Of a stretch of DNA of 64,000 bases, positions 47,491 to 58,775 are shown one piece after another. Under the pieces are notes generated by a model. That model had not been told where the DNA came from. It made no database searches and was given only the letters and a program-made list of their open reading frames with translations. This DNA is from Podocnemis expansa. Taxonomy: Eukaryota; Chordata; Testudines; Podocnemididae. Numbering within the stretch: the first letter of the stretch is position 1; every line of letters starts with the position of its first letter. The stretch spans positions 6,971,702 to 7,035,701 of the forward strand of contig ML682067.1 of assembly GCA_007922195.1 (NCBI GenBank), read 5' to 3'. A program made the translations under genes and the position numbers.

Positions 47491-47849
47491 CAGAGGCGGC
47501 TTTTGGGGTAGGTGAGGCAGGCAGGGGCCTAGGGCCCCCAGGTGTGGGGGGCCCCACAGCCCCCTCTGCTGCCCCCTCAGTTAGTGCAGGGAGCCGTGCC
47601 ATTCACTCCCCGCTTTAAGCAGGGAAAAACAGCTCCTGCTCCGTGTGCCGGCTCGCCCTGCCCCCAAGACAGAACAGCCAGCCCAGGGGTGTAGCGGGCC
47701 AGCCCAGAGGCCAGGCTTCCCTGTCTCATCCCTCGCCTGGGCCGGCTATTCCTCCCTAGGGGCAGGGTGAGAGGGCAGAGCCCAACCTGCAAGCCAGCCT
47801 GCTCCACCAGCATCGCTCCCTCTCCCCCCTGTGTCACAAGCAGCAAAAA

Positions 47850-47945
47850 AAGCAAGGAGTCTTGTGGCACTTAAAGACTAACAGATTTATTTATCACATG
47901 AGCTTTCGTGGGAGAAAATCCCACTTTGTCAGATGCTTTGAAGAA
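47850..47945 (+). repeat. Copy of the 45,353 interspersed repeat
   Basis: 'AGTCTTGTGGCACTTAAAGA' followed by 'cacatgagctttcgtgggag' and 'cccactttgtcagatgc' is the same unit as each arm of the hairpin at 45,353-45,508. It sits inside the hAT-bounded element. Confidence 0.75.
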
Positions 47946-48309
47946 GGAGAACTTAAAGAATTGGAAGCAAAATTTCCCTTTCTGGGACCAAGGAATGGGT
48001 CAGGGCTTTTCCCCCTGGCCTGCCCTGCTCCACTAGGAAGGTGAGGCTGGGGGTAGGCTGCACCCAACAGGCAAGCCCCACAACAAGCAGGCACCTATCC
48101 CCAGAGCAAAGCCTCGGATTCCCACTTCCTCAGGGTCCCAGGTAAGTCTGAGGGGCCCCTCCCCTAGACCTGTGGGTGGGGGATGGGGTGGGGAAGGGGA
48201 CCAGGGGGATTGGTGAGCTGACCTATGTCCGCACAGAGCGAAGGGAATGGGAATTGGCACTGAGGACCAGCCACAGCTGCTGGTGGGGAATGTGAAGGGG
48301 GCCTGCACT

Positions 48310-48515
48310 GGGAGCCAGGGTAGCTGGACATGGGTTCAACTTTCAGCTCTGCTACCTCTAGTATATCTTTGGGCAACTCATTTAGTCTTTTTGTGCCTCA
48401 GTTTCCCAGCCATCTGTTACTGTACAGTGAGAATAGAGGCACTGCCCTGCCTCAGAGGGCTGGGTGAAGATAAATGCATTAAGGACTGTGAGGTGCCCAA
48501 AATACTGTAATGATG
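48310..48515 (+). repeat. MIR-type SINE, well preserved
   Basis: The whole MIR order is visible: 'gggttcaactttcagctctgc', 'ctttgggcaactcatttag', 'tgcctcagtttcccagcc', 'cagagggctgggtgaag' and the 3' part 'aaggactgtgaggtgcccaaa'. Its position inside a hAT-bounded segment is discussed in the findings. Confidence 0.8.
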
Positions 48516-49261
48516 AGGGGGGCAGAAATAGCTGATAGACAGACCTAGACCCACCACGTCACAGTTCCCGGGGTGGGGGAAGGGACAAGCAAGCCAGGGC
48601 TGCAGGGAAGGCCACTGAGGCTGGCAGCAGGGAGGAGCAGGTGGAGGGGCAGACTTACTTAGAAAGAAAGCTAATACTAAAAGAGCAGATGTGGGGCTGA
48701 ATGCTGGTAGTGTCTGGAAACATTAGGTGTTAAGTACCCAGTATAGAGCAGTCAATTCCTATAGCTGAGGCTTAAGATAATGGAAACATTCACAACACTT
48801 CCACTGATGACCAGCTAGTAAAAGGGACTCAGACAACAAAGTGGTCATTTGAAATTGTTCTTCTACTCTGGTAGTGTGGTACCAAGGGTCTCTGGCATCT
48901 GGGGACCAGCCCTATATTTGCCCCCTCTGCCCCCACACAGGGCAGGAGGTGTCCTGGTACCCATCTCCAAGCTGCCTTGAGGAGGGGTCTGTATCTGTGG
49001 GGCCTGGGGAATGGGTGGAAATGTAGGCTTTGCTCACTCTCCCCACTTGCTATTATATGTGAATGGTATTCATTGCTCAGGCAGCCTGAGGCAGATGAGC
49101 TTTTCGGGGCAGGGCCAGTTTTGTTAGGTATTTTTGCAGGGGAGGCAGTGTTAGTATAGATAGTTCCTAAGTGCTTGTCCTGCTCTTGATTGCTTTAAGA
49201 TGCAAAGTTGTTATACCAAAAAGAGCAACCGGGAGAGCCCCCCCCCCGCCCCCGCCAATAA

Positions 49262-49790
49262 ATGTTGTACTTAAAAAGAAAAGACTAGCAGGATCTTATT
49301 CAGAGGGACAAGGCAATATGCCACATTTATTGTAAATAAGTAAGGCTAGCAAAAAGCAGTCACACACACACAAAGTTCTGCAATCTGGTATATAATTACC
49401 AGTCCTCCCATGTGTTGCTAGAGCCAGCTAAGCTGGGCACAAGGAGGGAGCCAGTCCTCTGTTGGTCACAATCTGATGCTCCAAGGTGACAGTTGCAGAA
49501 TGAGACCCAAAGTTTTCATGTTCTTACCCATCTTTTATACTTGCTGACCCTCATGTAAGTCTATGAGATTTGCTGTGTCATGTTGCCTCAGGGTTCCTGT
49601 GAGATCACTGGTCACCAGTCATTTGCAGACTTGATTGTATTTTATTCTTTTCTTTCTGGAGTGGCTCCTTCTGTTTGCTTTAATCAAAGATGTCTGCATT
49701 GTTCAGCTAGTTAGATGCTACCTGTGGTTCATCAGGACAGGCTGGCAGTTGAGACTGGCCCCTTCACACCCTTCTTTCACACATTTAAAT
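49262..49790 (-). mobile_element. LTR-like segment, minus orientation
   Basis: Read on minus, the sequence runs from TGTGAAGGGGCCAGTC to an AATAAA (about 49,328) about 65 bp before ...GTACAACA, an LTR-like layout with TG and CA ends. I find no clean target duplication, so borders and class are tentative. Confidence 0.35.
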
Positions 49791-50295
49791 AAACATACAC
49801 AGCATACACCTAAACCAGGTTTCATCAAGTATACAAAATGGAGTACAGTATTTAAGCAGGAGTTCCAGATTAACAATATGGAATCTTGTTGGACACTGGT
49901 TATAATGTCTGTTACACAGGGTTACAGAATTATTTTACTTATGACACTGGAGGGCATATACAGAACATTAACTAGCATATACTTTAAAGGTAACCGCTAT
50001 TCATTTTCTATCTGTGCCCCTACAAAGTCATAGCTGAGGATTCAGGAAATGTTTCCTCCTCTCTTTTCTGGGCAGCAGTGGCCATTTGGGACACTGAGGG
50101 AAAGGAGGGTGGTCTCAGGCCCCAGCTCTCCCCTGCTCCCCAGCTTCTTCAGGGCTGGAGGCAGTTTCAGCCCTGAAGCAGGAAATTTAGGGGAACCACC
50201 ACATGAGTATGTTCTCCCCAGTAGACCATAGCTCACACACCATTCACCCTCAGTTCCAGGAATGCTCCTGCTCTCCTTTTCTTACAATATCCCCC

Positions 50296-50945
50296 CAGCC
50301 AGGTAGCTCAGGGAATTTGGAAGTCATGACTGCACCTAAGCTGGGGTGACTGAGCTGCAGGGCCAGGGGAGAGGAAAGCATGAGGGGGTGGGGGTGGCTT
50401 CAGAGGATATAAGGAGAGGGGCTTAAAATACAGAGCTATGCTGCTGTTATCTCTCTTAACTGCCAGGCAGCAATTCCCACTGCATGCCATACCAAAGCAG
50501 TAACAGGGAAAGTGAGCTAGAGCTGTAGGGGGCCTGCCCCTTATCCCTGACTTCTTAACAGCTGCTGGTACTAGAGGCAGGGTTTTCAGCCTCACTGCCC
50601 AGCCTCTGCAGCTGCACCCAGAAGGTAAGCTGGGGGCACAGGAGCCCTCATCCCAGTAGTTTACATCTGTTGTAACCCTTAGCCTGCACCCCTGCAAGCC
50701 CCAGAAGGCCCACTGACTGGCTCCCTTCCCTCCACCCTCCCTCCCTATAACAGTGCAGTTCTGAGAGAATGGGAATCCCTTTGTGAATTCTCCAGCCAGG
50801 TAGATTAGGGAACTTCGAAGTGCTCACTGCAGCTGGACTGGGGGTGGGTCCCCTATGTTCAGATCTAGGGGACCAGAAGAGGGGGTCACAGCTCTCAGCC
50901 TTGCCCTTCCTCTCCCCATCCTTCACGGCTGGAGGCAGCTTTTGT
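50296..50945. repeat. Internal duplication in the hAT-bounded element
   Basis: 'CAGCCAGGTAGCTCAGGGAA' at 50,296 returns as 'CAGCCAGGTAGATTAGGGAA' at 50,793, each followed by related sequence. 'ggctggaggcagttt' at about 50,153 has a partner at about 50,928. Units are about 500 and 775 bp apart and clearly diverged. Confidence 0.6.
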
Positions 50946-51203
50946 TGATTTCCTAGTTCATGACGTTGCTAGCCCTTGCACATTTGTGATATTAAAGAAT
51001 TTGTATTCTGGAATGTTTTCTGCTAACTTGGAAGAATTCTTTTTACTAAAATGTGTTGACATTTTATGAAATTTGATTTTTTTGTGGCTGTCCTATGCTT
51101 TTTATTATATGACTTAATTGTATGACTTTTATTCCTATAGGGGGCCCCACAGTGGGCTTTCACCTAGGACCCCAGAAAACCTAAAGCCACCTCTGCTTAA
51201 GAC

Positions 51204-52795
51204 AGGGCTGAAAGATTCAGTTTTATACATCTTGTTAGGAAAACTTAAAACATGTACATTTTTTAAAATGTGTAAAATATTTGGTTAATTTTCACAAAAT
51301 TCTTGTCAGCCTTCAAATACAGTTCAAATAGAACTGCAAGTTCTCACAGAGAACCTCTTCTATTTGGTGTCAATTTTAGGACAAAAGTATTTGATCTTTC
51401 CCTGTACCATTTAACATTTTTAAATGATAAATATTATCCAGCATATAGGCTAGCAGTCATCTCTAGTGATATCAGGCAGGCACCATTTGGAAAATACTCA
51501 CATACATAATTTCACTCACATAAGTAGCACAATTAAGGGAGAAATCCTGACTTCAAAGGAGCCAAGTGGAGTTTAGTGTAGTAAAGGTTTCACTTAAAGT
51601 GTCATAGAGTGACCTGTTCCTTTAAGGTGGGTTCAGAGACCAGTTTCTGTCTAGTCTCTGCCCAGCTAGCATGTATTCCTGAACTAATAATTCTCCAGGG
51701 TACCTGTATGCCTTAGAATAGTGTGTGCTGAGAAAGGAGATAGATAATAGTACTTTAATCACTGTGAATGAGACACATCCACAGAACAGAAGCTCCTTTG
51801 AGGAGATTTGGGGAGAAGGACTGCTGCGGGGTTTTTTGGGGAAAGGACTTGGGGAGGGTGAGAATTGTGTAGAGTGGGCTAGGATGAGTTATGATCAGGA
51901 ATAAGTTAGTGGACAAAAGTGACAAGAGATCTTTTCCAGTATGGTACTTCTTAAGTTCTCATGACCTACAGCTAGACTTGGCAGCATTAGATTTCTCTCT
52001 CTTTCTCTCTTTCTCTTTTTTTTAATAATGTCAACAGATAACATTGATAAGTATTTTGTGCATTTTTCTATTATCTATTTAAATTTTCACTTTGTATAAA
52101 ATTAGGGCTTTTAAGCTTTTCAAAATTAATTTAAAGGTTCCCACTTATGGGAAATGATGGGAGGGAGTCAGACAACAGAGTCAGACAATAATTATTTAAT
52201 AACACCAGACATTGAGATTCAAAAAGAAAACACTTTCTAAGTAAAAACCAGAAATTGTCAAATTCACATATCAAAATATTCAAAGTAAATACCCTTAAAT
52301 CAAATTCTAATTAACTTCAGGCAGTTTTTTCTTACTTTGCATATCTGTAAATGTCAGTTGTTATTAATGAAAGTATTTTTGTCGGTCATAGCACATAAGT
52401 GAAAATAAACGTTCGTACCTTCTTCATTGTTTGATTTATCTTGCCAGAGAAAGATACAATTTCTTTGTTTACAGATTCCAATTATTTGATAAACTAGAAA
52501 AATTTCCTTGATCTGGATCTCCATAACAAAGTATTCAGCGCACAGGTAGATCAATGCTTATCATTATCATTATTTGTGGCTCATTGGCTGAGAGCATACT
52601 GTCTCCATTTGCCTACTATTTTATGTGGGAGAAGAAAGCTTGTCAGTTCACATCCTGAATACCTTTTCTTTGTTTCTAATCCCTAGCGTGACATCACGGA
52701 ACATTCTAGCTCCGGGGATGTTTTTTTGTTCTTCCTTTTCTTTCCTTATCTTTTTACTTATTTATAAAAAAAATGTGTTTGTCTATTGCTGACAG
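51204..52795. other. No gene recognised; possibly intron
   Basis: AT-rich sequence with a pyrimidine microsatellite (tctctctctttctctct, about 51,993-52,022). A minus-strand frame near 52,424-52,498 ends in a GTACGA donor-like site, but I do not trust it. A pyrimidine-rich tract precedes the exon candidate at 52,796. Confidence 0.4.
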
Positions 52796-52860
52796 GGTTC
52801 CATCAAGGGAGACAGTTGCTTACAATTATATTTACACTGACATTACAGTAGCTACAATCG
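52796..52860 (+). CDS. Candidate internal exon, 65 nt
   Basis: The acceptor tract GTCTATTGCTGACAG and the strong donor TCG/GTAAGA bound 65 nt that are open in the phase beginning with the last base of a codon. The peptide VPSRETVAYNYIYTDITVATI is protein-like. Start phase 2 matches the end of the candidate at 46,880-47,026, giving Lys at the junction, and it ends one base into a codon. I do not recognise the family. Chance remains possible because of the short length. Confidence 0.45.
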
Positions 52861-53496
52861 GTAAGACCACAAAGCTCTGCCATAAAATGAATGATGCTCA
52901 TATATTAGTCAGGGATAGGATTGACAGCTGGCATGTTTATGCTTCCTTTACTCTTTTAACAAAGTTTCAAGATTCACAAGGTGAAAGAAATCCATTTTAT
53001 TGGATCCTGATAAAATACTGTTTTAACAGAATGTAATAAAAATAAAGAACAGTATACGTGCATTATCTTGAATAGTTTTAAGGTTTGCATCCTAGGAACC
53101 TATAAAATGGCAATCAGCATTTAACGGAGTAGGGTCTGGTTGGTAGCAGATCTTATCCCAAAACCCAGGCTGCTTGTAAAGTTACATATGGATCATCTTT
53201 TCTTCTGGGAGCTGGATCAGATCAGTGCACGGAGGTCTTGGGATTGTTCTAGCCTGTGGTTAAAAAAGAAACAAGACCAAGTGATAGATGACACGTTTTT
53301 CTTTCTGCTGAATGAAAGTTACATTTTCTCTAATTTTCAGGTGGGTAGATAGGTTGTATGTGTTTTTATGCTTTGCATTTTTCTGAGGAGTTTAATGGTA
53401 GGTTTTAATTTGTAAAATCTTTTCACCAGATAGTTGTCACCTGTTTTCTACAAGTCAGATTTAGAAATGTTATGTGTAAAATATCAAAACTTTTCA
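52861..53496. other. No gene recognised; possibly intron
   Basis: AT-rich; an acceptor-like TCTCTAATTTTCAG at about 53,326-53,339 leads straight into stops in the expected phase. Confidence 0.4.
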
Positions 53497-53522
53497 TTAA
53501 TAATAATAATAATAATAATAAT
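53497..53522. repeat. (TAA)n microsatellite
   Basis: About eight perfect TAA units lie directly in front of a MIR copy. Confidence 0.95.
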
Positions 53523-53740
53523 ACTTACCTCTCTAATAGTATCTGTCATCTGAGACTGTCAAAGCGCTTTATTTAGATGGGTAATTATCAACCTTATTTT
53601 ACAGATGAAGTAATAAAGACACAGAGAGATGAAATGACTTGCCAAAGTCACAGTGCAAGTCAAGTAGCAGAGCTAGGAGTAAAACCCTAGCTGCCTTGCT
53701 TTCCAGTCCTCTTCCCCAACCAGTAGACCATGTTCTCACT
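53523..53740 (+). repeat. MIR-type SINE, well preserved 3' half
   Basis: 'ccttattttacagatgaag' then 'agacacagagagatgaaatg', 'acttgccaaagtcacag', 'agcagagctaggagtaaaac' and 'ccagtcctcttccccaacc' follow the MIR core and 3' region closely. Such conservation in an old SINE is common but can also mark exaptation. Confidence 0.85.
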
Positions 53741-55439
53741 GAAGTCATTAATGCATTTTTTAATGTTCCCAAACAGATTCTAGACTGGGACTTCGGGAAT
53801 TATTTATATTTAGCCATGTTACAAGGCACAGAATTGTTCCTTCGTCCTCCTCAATCCTTTTTCTATAGGGATCAACTCTAAGTGCAAAGGTGCAGTTCAG
53901 TTTCCAGTTGTAATGGCGATGTGACAATGCTGACAATACTCTACTGAAGTGAAACCTTTTTAATAGGCCATTGAATAGACTTTGGATTACAGTTACTTTT
54001 GGTCTCTAGCCACCTAAACCAAATTTGAACAGGTAGTAACCAAGGTTCCATATCCCATTACTTATCACCTAAACCAAGTAGTCCTCCTTCTCTGTTAATT
54101 TTTCCCTCATTTTTCTACTTTAATTTATATTGCATTACTTCTGTGTATTTCAACTCAAATTCAATTTTCTGTATTGTAGGTGAAAAATAAATCATTGTGA
54201 ATATTTGCTTGATAACTTAAAAGAATGGTACTGGATTATGTTTTGGCTTTACTTAGTGGCTTTACATTCAACTTAATAAAAAGTAGGAATTTGTATTTTC
54301 TTTTCAAGTGTTCAGTTCTGACCATTGAGATAGCAGTGAAGGCATTTATGACCATAATACAATACAACTGTTTTTATCCAAATGTCATGGTGGATGGGAA
54401 AAATTGACTGCATTTGTATAATTAATGTATTTTCACCACCATATATAAATAATTATTCTGAAGAATTGATTTCCATATAACTTTTTTTCACATACGTTAG
54501 CTAAGAAGAGACTAAAGTTAACACTGGTAAGGCGAAAACAGTCCATGATATTGAACTGTGCTAACTATTGCCAAATTCATTCATGGTGTAGTAATATTAT
54601 TTAAATGCCTATAATATAGAACTAGTTGGGAGTTTTCAGATGAAAAATGCAATTTCCACAAATTGAAAATTTTCACATAGGAGAATTTTTATTTTGCTGA
54701 AAATTTTAGTTGCCATTGGGATAATCAAAATGATTTTTTTGTTTTAGTTCCATTTGAACAAACTCAGCATATTTTACTTTATTGAACTGAACTGAAACAT
54801 TTCAATTTCAATTAGTTTAACAAAACACTAAACTGCATTTCCCTAGTAGTCCATTACCTCATGCAACTTGAAGTTCAGTCAGCATTTTGTTTAATGTAAT
54901 GAGCTACCAGCAGGCCTACATTTTCCATAACGCAATGTGAACACTACCTGATGACCAACCTGCATAGTGTATCACAGGGGTTGAATTCTGGGTGCATTAT
55001 GAAGGATGTATTCTGGCGAGGGAGCCTGGCTCATTAGGGAGAATCAGGCATCTGGCTTTTAAACTACAACTGTAGAAGACAATGTATCTCAAAGTAAAAA
55101 TGCAGTTAAATGTTGAACTGATTTGAAACTAAGCATTTTGAGTCAGTCCAACAAACAAAATGAAACATTTCAATATCTTGTAATCAGGGTTTTGTTTTGT
55201 TTTTTCCTAATTTCAAATCTGAATTTTTTTTCCAGATTTCCAGTCTGAAAATTTTCAATTTTTTATTCTGATTTGTGATTAAAACAAATGTTGCAAACAT
55301 GGACTTTTCCGTGAGACAGAAACTCCATATAACACTCAGCTCTATTTCAATGTGCTTGATACTGCACAAGGCAAAGAAGTCCTTGTCTCAAAGAGCTTGT
55401 GTTTTAAAACACACACCTCAGAGCTAAAAGGCTTTTAGA
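53741..55439. other. No gene recognised
   Basis: AT-rich; a 26-nt splice-like island at 54,501-54,526 was considered and rejected. No named repeat. Confidence 0.4.
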
Positions 55440-56245
55440 GGGTTCTTTGGTTCTAGACCTCTAATCATTCATGTTGCTCGTCTCTGGACTTTCTCCAATT
55501 TGTCCATGTTTATCTGGAAATGAGGCACCAAAAACTGCACACCCTACTCTAGTTGAGGCCTAAGCAGGGCTGATCAGAGCAGAAGAATTATTTCTCGTGT
55601 ACTACTTACAATACTCTTGTTAGTACATCCCAGAATGGTATTTGGTTTTTTTGGAACAGTGTTACACTGTTGAGTCATATTTAGCTTGTAGCCCACTATG
55701 GTACCCAGATCTCTTTCCACAGTACTCCTTCTCAGGCAGTCATTGCCCATTTTTTTATGTGTGCAATGGACTGTTTTTTCCTAAGTGAAGTACTTTGCAC
55801 TTATCTTTATTGAATTTCATTCTGTTAATCTCTGACCATTTCATCAGTTTATCCAAATCATTTTGAATTGTGATCCTATCCTCCAAAGCACTTGCAACTC
55901 CTCCCAGCTTGGTATCATTGGCAAACTCTATAAGTGTACGCTCTATGCCGTCATCTAAATCATTGATGAAAGTATCGACCAGAACCAATCCCTGCAGTGT
56001 CCCGCTTGTTATGCCCTTCCAGCATGACTGTGAACCATTGATAACTACTCTGTGGGAGTGGTTATCCAATCAGCTTTTCATCCACCTTATAGTTGTGCCA
56101 TCTAGGCTGTACTTACCTAATTTGTTAATGAGATGGTTATGCGAGATTGAATCAAAAGCCTTACTTAAATCTAGACACACCACATCTACTGCTTCCCCTC
56201 TATCCACAAGGCTTGTTACCTGTCTTAAAAAGCTATCAAGTTGGT
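55440..56245 (-). mobile_element. Older CR1-like LINE fragment (reverse transcriptase part)
   Basis: On minus the sequence encodes ORF2 pieces in order: DRGEAVDVVCLDLSKAFDSI (near 56,180-56,220), then GTLQGLVLVDTFINDLDD and EFANDTKLGGVAS (FADD changed to FAND, near 55,920), then MKWSEINRMKFNKDKCKVLHL (near 55,810). The 3' end follows down to about 55,440. It is a subfamily distinct from the copies at 12-17 kb and 34-40 kb, with stops and shifts between blocks. Confidence 0.82.
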
Positions 56246-58131
56246 TTGACACCACCGAAACAATTCTCAGGGTGGAGGGGGGTGTCCAGCCTTGGGTTGC
56301 CTCCACTAGGATCCTGCCCAGCTGAAGCCTTTGGCAGCAGGTTCTCAGAGCCACTGTGAAATGTCCCTGTGGCACCACAGTGGTGGTGGTGGGGAGCTGG
56401 GGGAGTTTGAGCAGTGCTGCTGAATCTCTGTGCACCACTGGGAATCCTCGGCTGACAGCAGGTTTAGCTGAGGGCTTGAGCTGCCACTGAAAATTGGTAT
56501 GGCAGCTTTTTCATTCCGCGGAGGGAGAAGTGTGCTGCACATGAGGAGATGGGTTTCCAGCTGCGTTGCGATATGTCAGGGGTTGTAAATTCCTAGCCTA
56601 ATTTTTTTTTCATTGGAAAATGTTGATTCTTCAAAACCAAAACTGTTGGCAAGAGGGGCTTGGTTTTGACAAATCTCTAGATTGGCACGGTTTCATTTTT
56701 TATTTGAATGACTTCCTGTTTTGAAATGTGAGAGGTTTTTAGTATAAACTAATAAACAAAGATAAAAATGTTTGGAAACATCAGAGTTTTGAAATAAGGT
56801 TTTGAAATTATCAAAATTGAAATATTGTGACTTAATCCAAACTTTTGGGGGATTGTCAGTTCATCAGAGTTTGAGATTTTGACTTCTCGCTGTCATTTGG
56901 GACCTCCAGCTGCTAATACAAATAATGTGTGTGGAAGAATTCCGTAGCTGAGGCCTGACAGTGATAAGACACAGATGGCTCAGTAGGCCTGAGGGGGCAA
57001 ATTGTAAAAGAATGCACTCAAAATGCCATTAGAGATAATGTGAAAAAACTGCCAGCCTGCAGGACTTTAGTTAGTGTCTCTCTGTGCCTGCCTGCTCCAG
57101 ACACTTTTTTCAACAGTTTTGCTAACATCCTTGACTTATACTAAACATTCTCTTATCAAACCTGCTTAGATGGTATTAACTCTGACACTGTTAAGTTGTT
57201 ATGTGAGATTCTTTTCCCTTTGACCTTGGTTCCTTTAAGGAAATAATATTAGTTTGCACCAATTAAAGAATGTTAGATCTTATTACTGTTGCCTATGTAT
57301 ATGCATATATGTTAATGTTGCTGTTAAGCTATACAAGTTTCTGTAATATATCACAGGGGCAGAGACCAGCACTGAACTGCTCTCTCCCCCACTGCAGTGT
57401 GTAGTTTTGTTTTGGTTTGGTTTGTTCTGTAATAAATTGTTAGCTGTTTGGTTGTGCACTCAAGTTGGGTTCAGCTGTTTTGCTTTGACATGGGCAACTA
57501 TCATAGATGATACCAACGCAGTCCTTTGTTTTCAGTTTGTTTTATAAACAACAGATGACTTCAAAACAGGAAGAATAAGTCAGAAGGCCTATTCTAGCAC
57601 TGTTTGCAGAAAGTGAAGGCATACTACTCTCATTAAGGGTACATGCCACTACACCCCCAAAGCGCTACATCTAAAATCAACAACTTAGAATGTGGCTGCT
57701 GTGCATGTTTTGAAGACTGCTTGAAGTTTCAAATTCCCCAACCCTGATGGCTCATTGAATTGGACCATCAGATTCCCCAACCTTGAGGGATCACGGAATG
57801 AGGCTCGGGGTTCTTTAATCTTCCAAACCCTGAGGGCTCCCTGACAAAGAAACAACCCCCCATCATCAGTTCCTTTAATCCCCAAGTCCTCATTGACTTT
57901 GGTTTAGAAAGTTTAAAAGGAGTTAACAGGTTTCATGAGAACACAGCACAATCATCTGATACAGTGAGCATACTTTATTAACTTATTGCACTACAGTTGC
58001 TAACAGGGATTTCCTTAACACCCCCCCCAATTGCCTAACACCTCTCCCCCAGCTGTCAGCTAGCTAGTAACATAGTGTTATACCAATTTAGTCATTGGTT
58101 GGAAATGACTAGACTGAACTGAACTCACTAA
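56246..58131. other. No gene recognised; possible LTR-like piece
   Basis: The part at 56,246-56,590 is GC-rich and unclassified. At about 56,930-57,500 the sequence has an LTR-like layout (TGTGTGGAAG start, CTCTCTCCCCCACTGCAG and AATAAA near 57,430, end near CTTTGACA), but I see no target duplication. The rest is unremarkable, with a C-run at about 58,020-58,027. Confidence 0.35.
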
Positions 58132-58712
58132 GGGTATGTTCACACACACTTCTTATTTCGAAACAACAGGGGTTGTTTTGAAATAAGAACTGCCATGGCC
58201 ACACGTCGCATGGCCATTTCAAAACAAGCAAACCGCTTGTTTCAAAATGGCTGCCGTTGTTTCGAAACAGCTAAAACCTCATTTGGTTTCAAAACGGGGT
58301 TGTCCCGGCAGGAGCGGGGGTGCTGGGAATCCCGGGGATGCCGGGGAATCCCGGGCCGGTGCTCACTCTGGCCCCAGCAGCAGCGGGCTACAGCTGCGCG
58401 CCGAGGACCGCGCCGCCAGGTTTGGGGGCAGCCGGGGCTTTAAAGCCCCTGGGGTGAGGCGCCCCGCTGCACCTCACCTGGCGGGTGCCTGCAGAGGGCT
58501 GCAGGCACCCGCAGAGTGCGGGGCAGCCAGGCGCTGCATCCTGCGGCTGCCTGCAGTCCCCTCCTCAAGTGAAATAGCAGATCCACACTGTGGACCTGCT
58601 ATTTCACTCCCTTATTTCGAGGACAAAGTTTTTGTCCTTTGAAATAAGGTGTTTCAAAATAAAAAGTTATTTCGAAACAGCTTGTTTCGAAACGTCTTGT
58701 GTGAACATAGCC
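58132..58712. mobile_element. Harbinger-type MITE with TAA target duplication, 581 bp
   Basis: Ends GGGTATGTTCACACAC and TTGTGTGAACATAGCC are inverted copies; TAA flanks both sides (58,129-58,131 and 58,713-58,715). Subterminal zones carry TTATTTCGAAAC-type words; the centre is very GC-rich. It shares ends and layout with the 24,906 element and subterminal words with the autonomous relict at 21.2-24.7 kb. Confidence 0.88.
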
Positions 58713-58727
58713 TAAGAAGTAAAGAAA

Positions 58728-58775
58728 GCAAAGAAGGAGTCTGGTGGCACTAAAAGATTAAGAAATTTAAGGAGG
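58728..58775 (+). repeat. Fragment of the 45,353 repeat family
   Basis: 'AGGAGTCTGGTGGCACTAAA' and following bases match the first part of the unit described at 45,353. Confidence 0.6.

Larger units (their letters stand above)
47491..51195. mobile_element. hAT-type non-autonomous element, 3.7 kb, perfect 8-bp duplication
   Basis: The left end CAGAGGCGGCTTTTGGGG and the right end (complement CAGAGGTGGCTTTAGG) are inverted copies. CTTAAGAC lies directly outside both ends (47,483-47,490 and 51,196-51,203), the 8-bp signature of hAT. The interior has no transposase. It holds a Penelope/SINE-like fragment (47,850-47,945), a MIR (about 48,310-48,515), an LTR-like piece (about 49,262-49,790) and an internal duplication (50,296 and 50,793). 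Outer parts (47,500-47,830; 47,990-48,110; 50,040-50,950; 51,140-51,195) are GC-rich and non-coding, as in large non-autonomous hAT families. Confidence 0.85.

Noticed and set aside
52424..52498. Minus-strand exon-like segment before a GTACGA donor
   Set aside because: The acceptor is weak and the peptide is low-quality; no partner exon.
54501..54526. 26-nt micro-exon in the phase expected after 52,860
   Set aside because: The acceptor and GTAAGG donor look fair, but 26 nt in the right phase can easily occur by chance and the peptide (KKRLKLTL) is uninformative.
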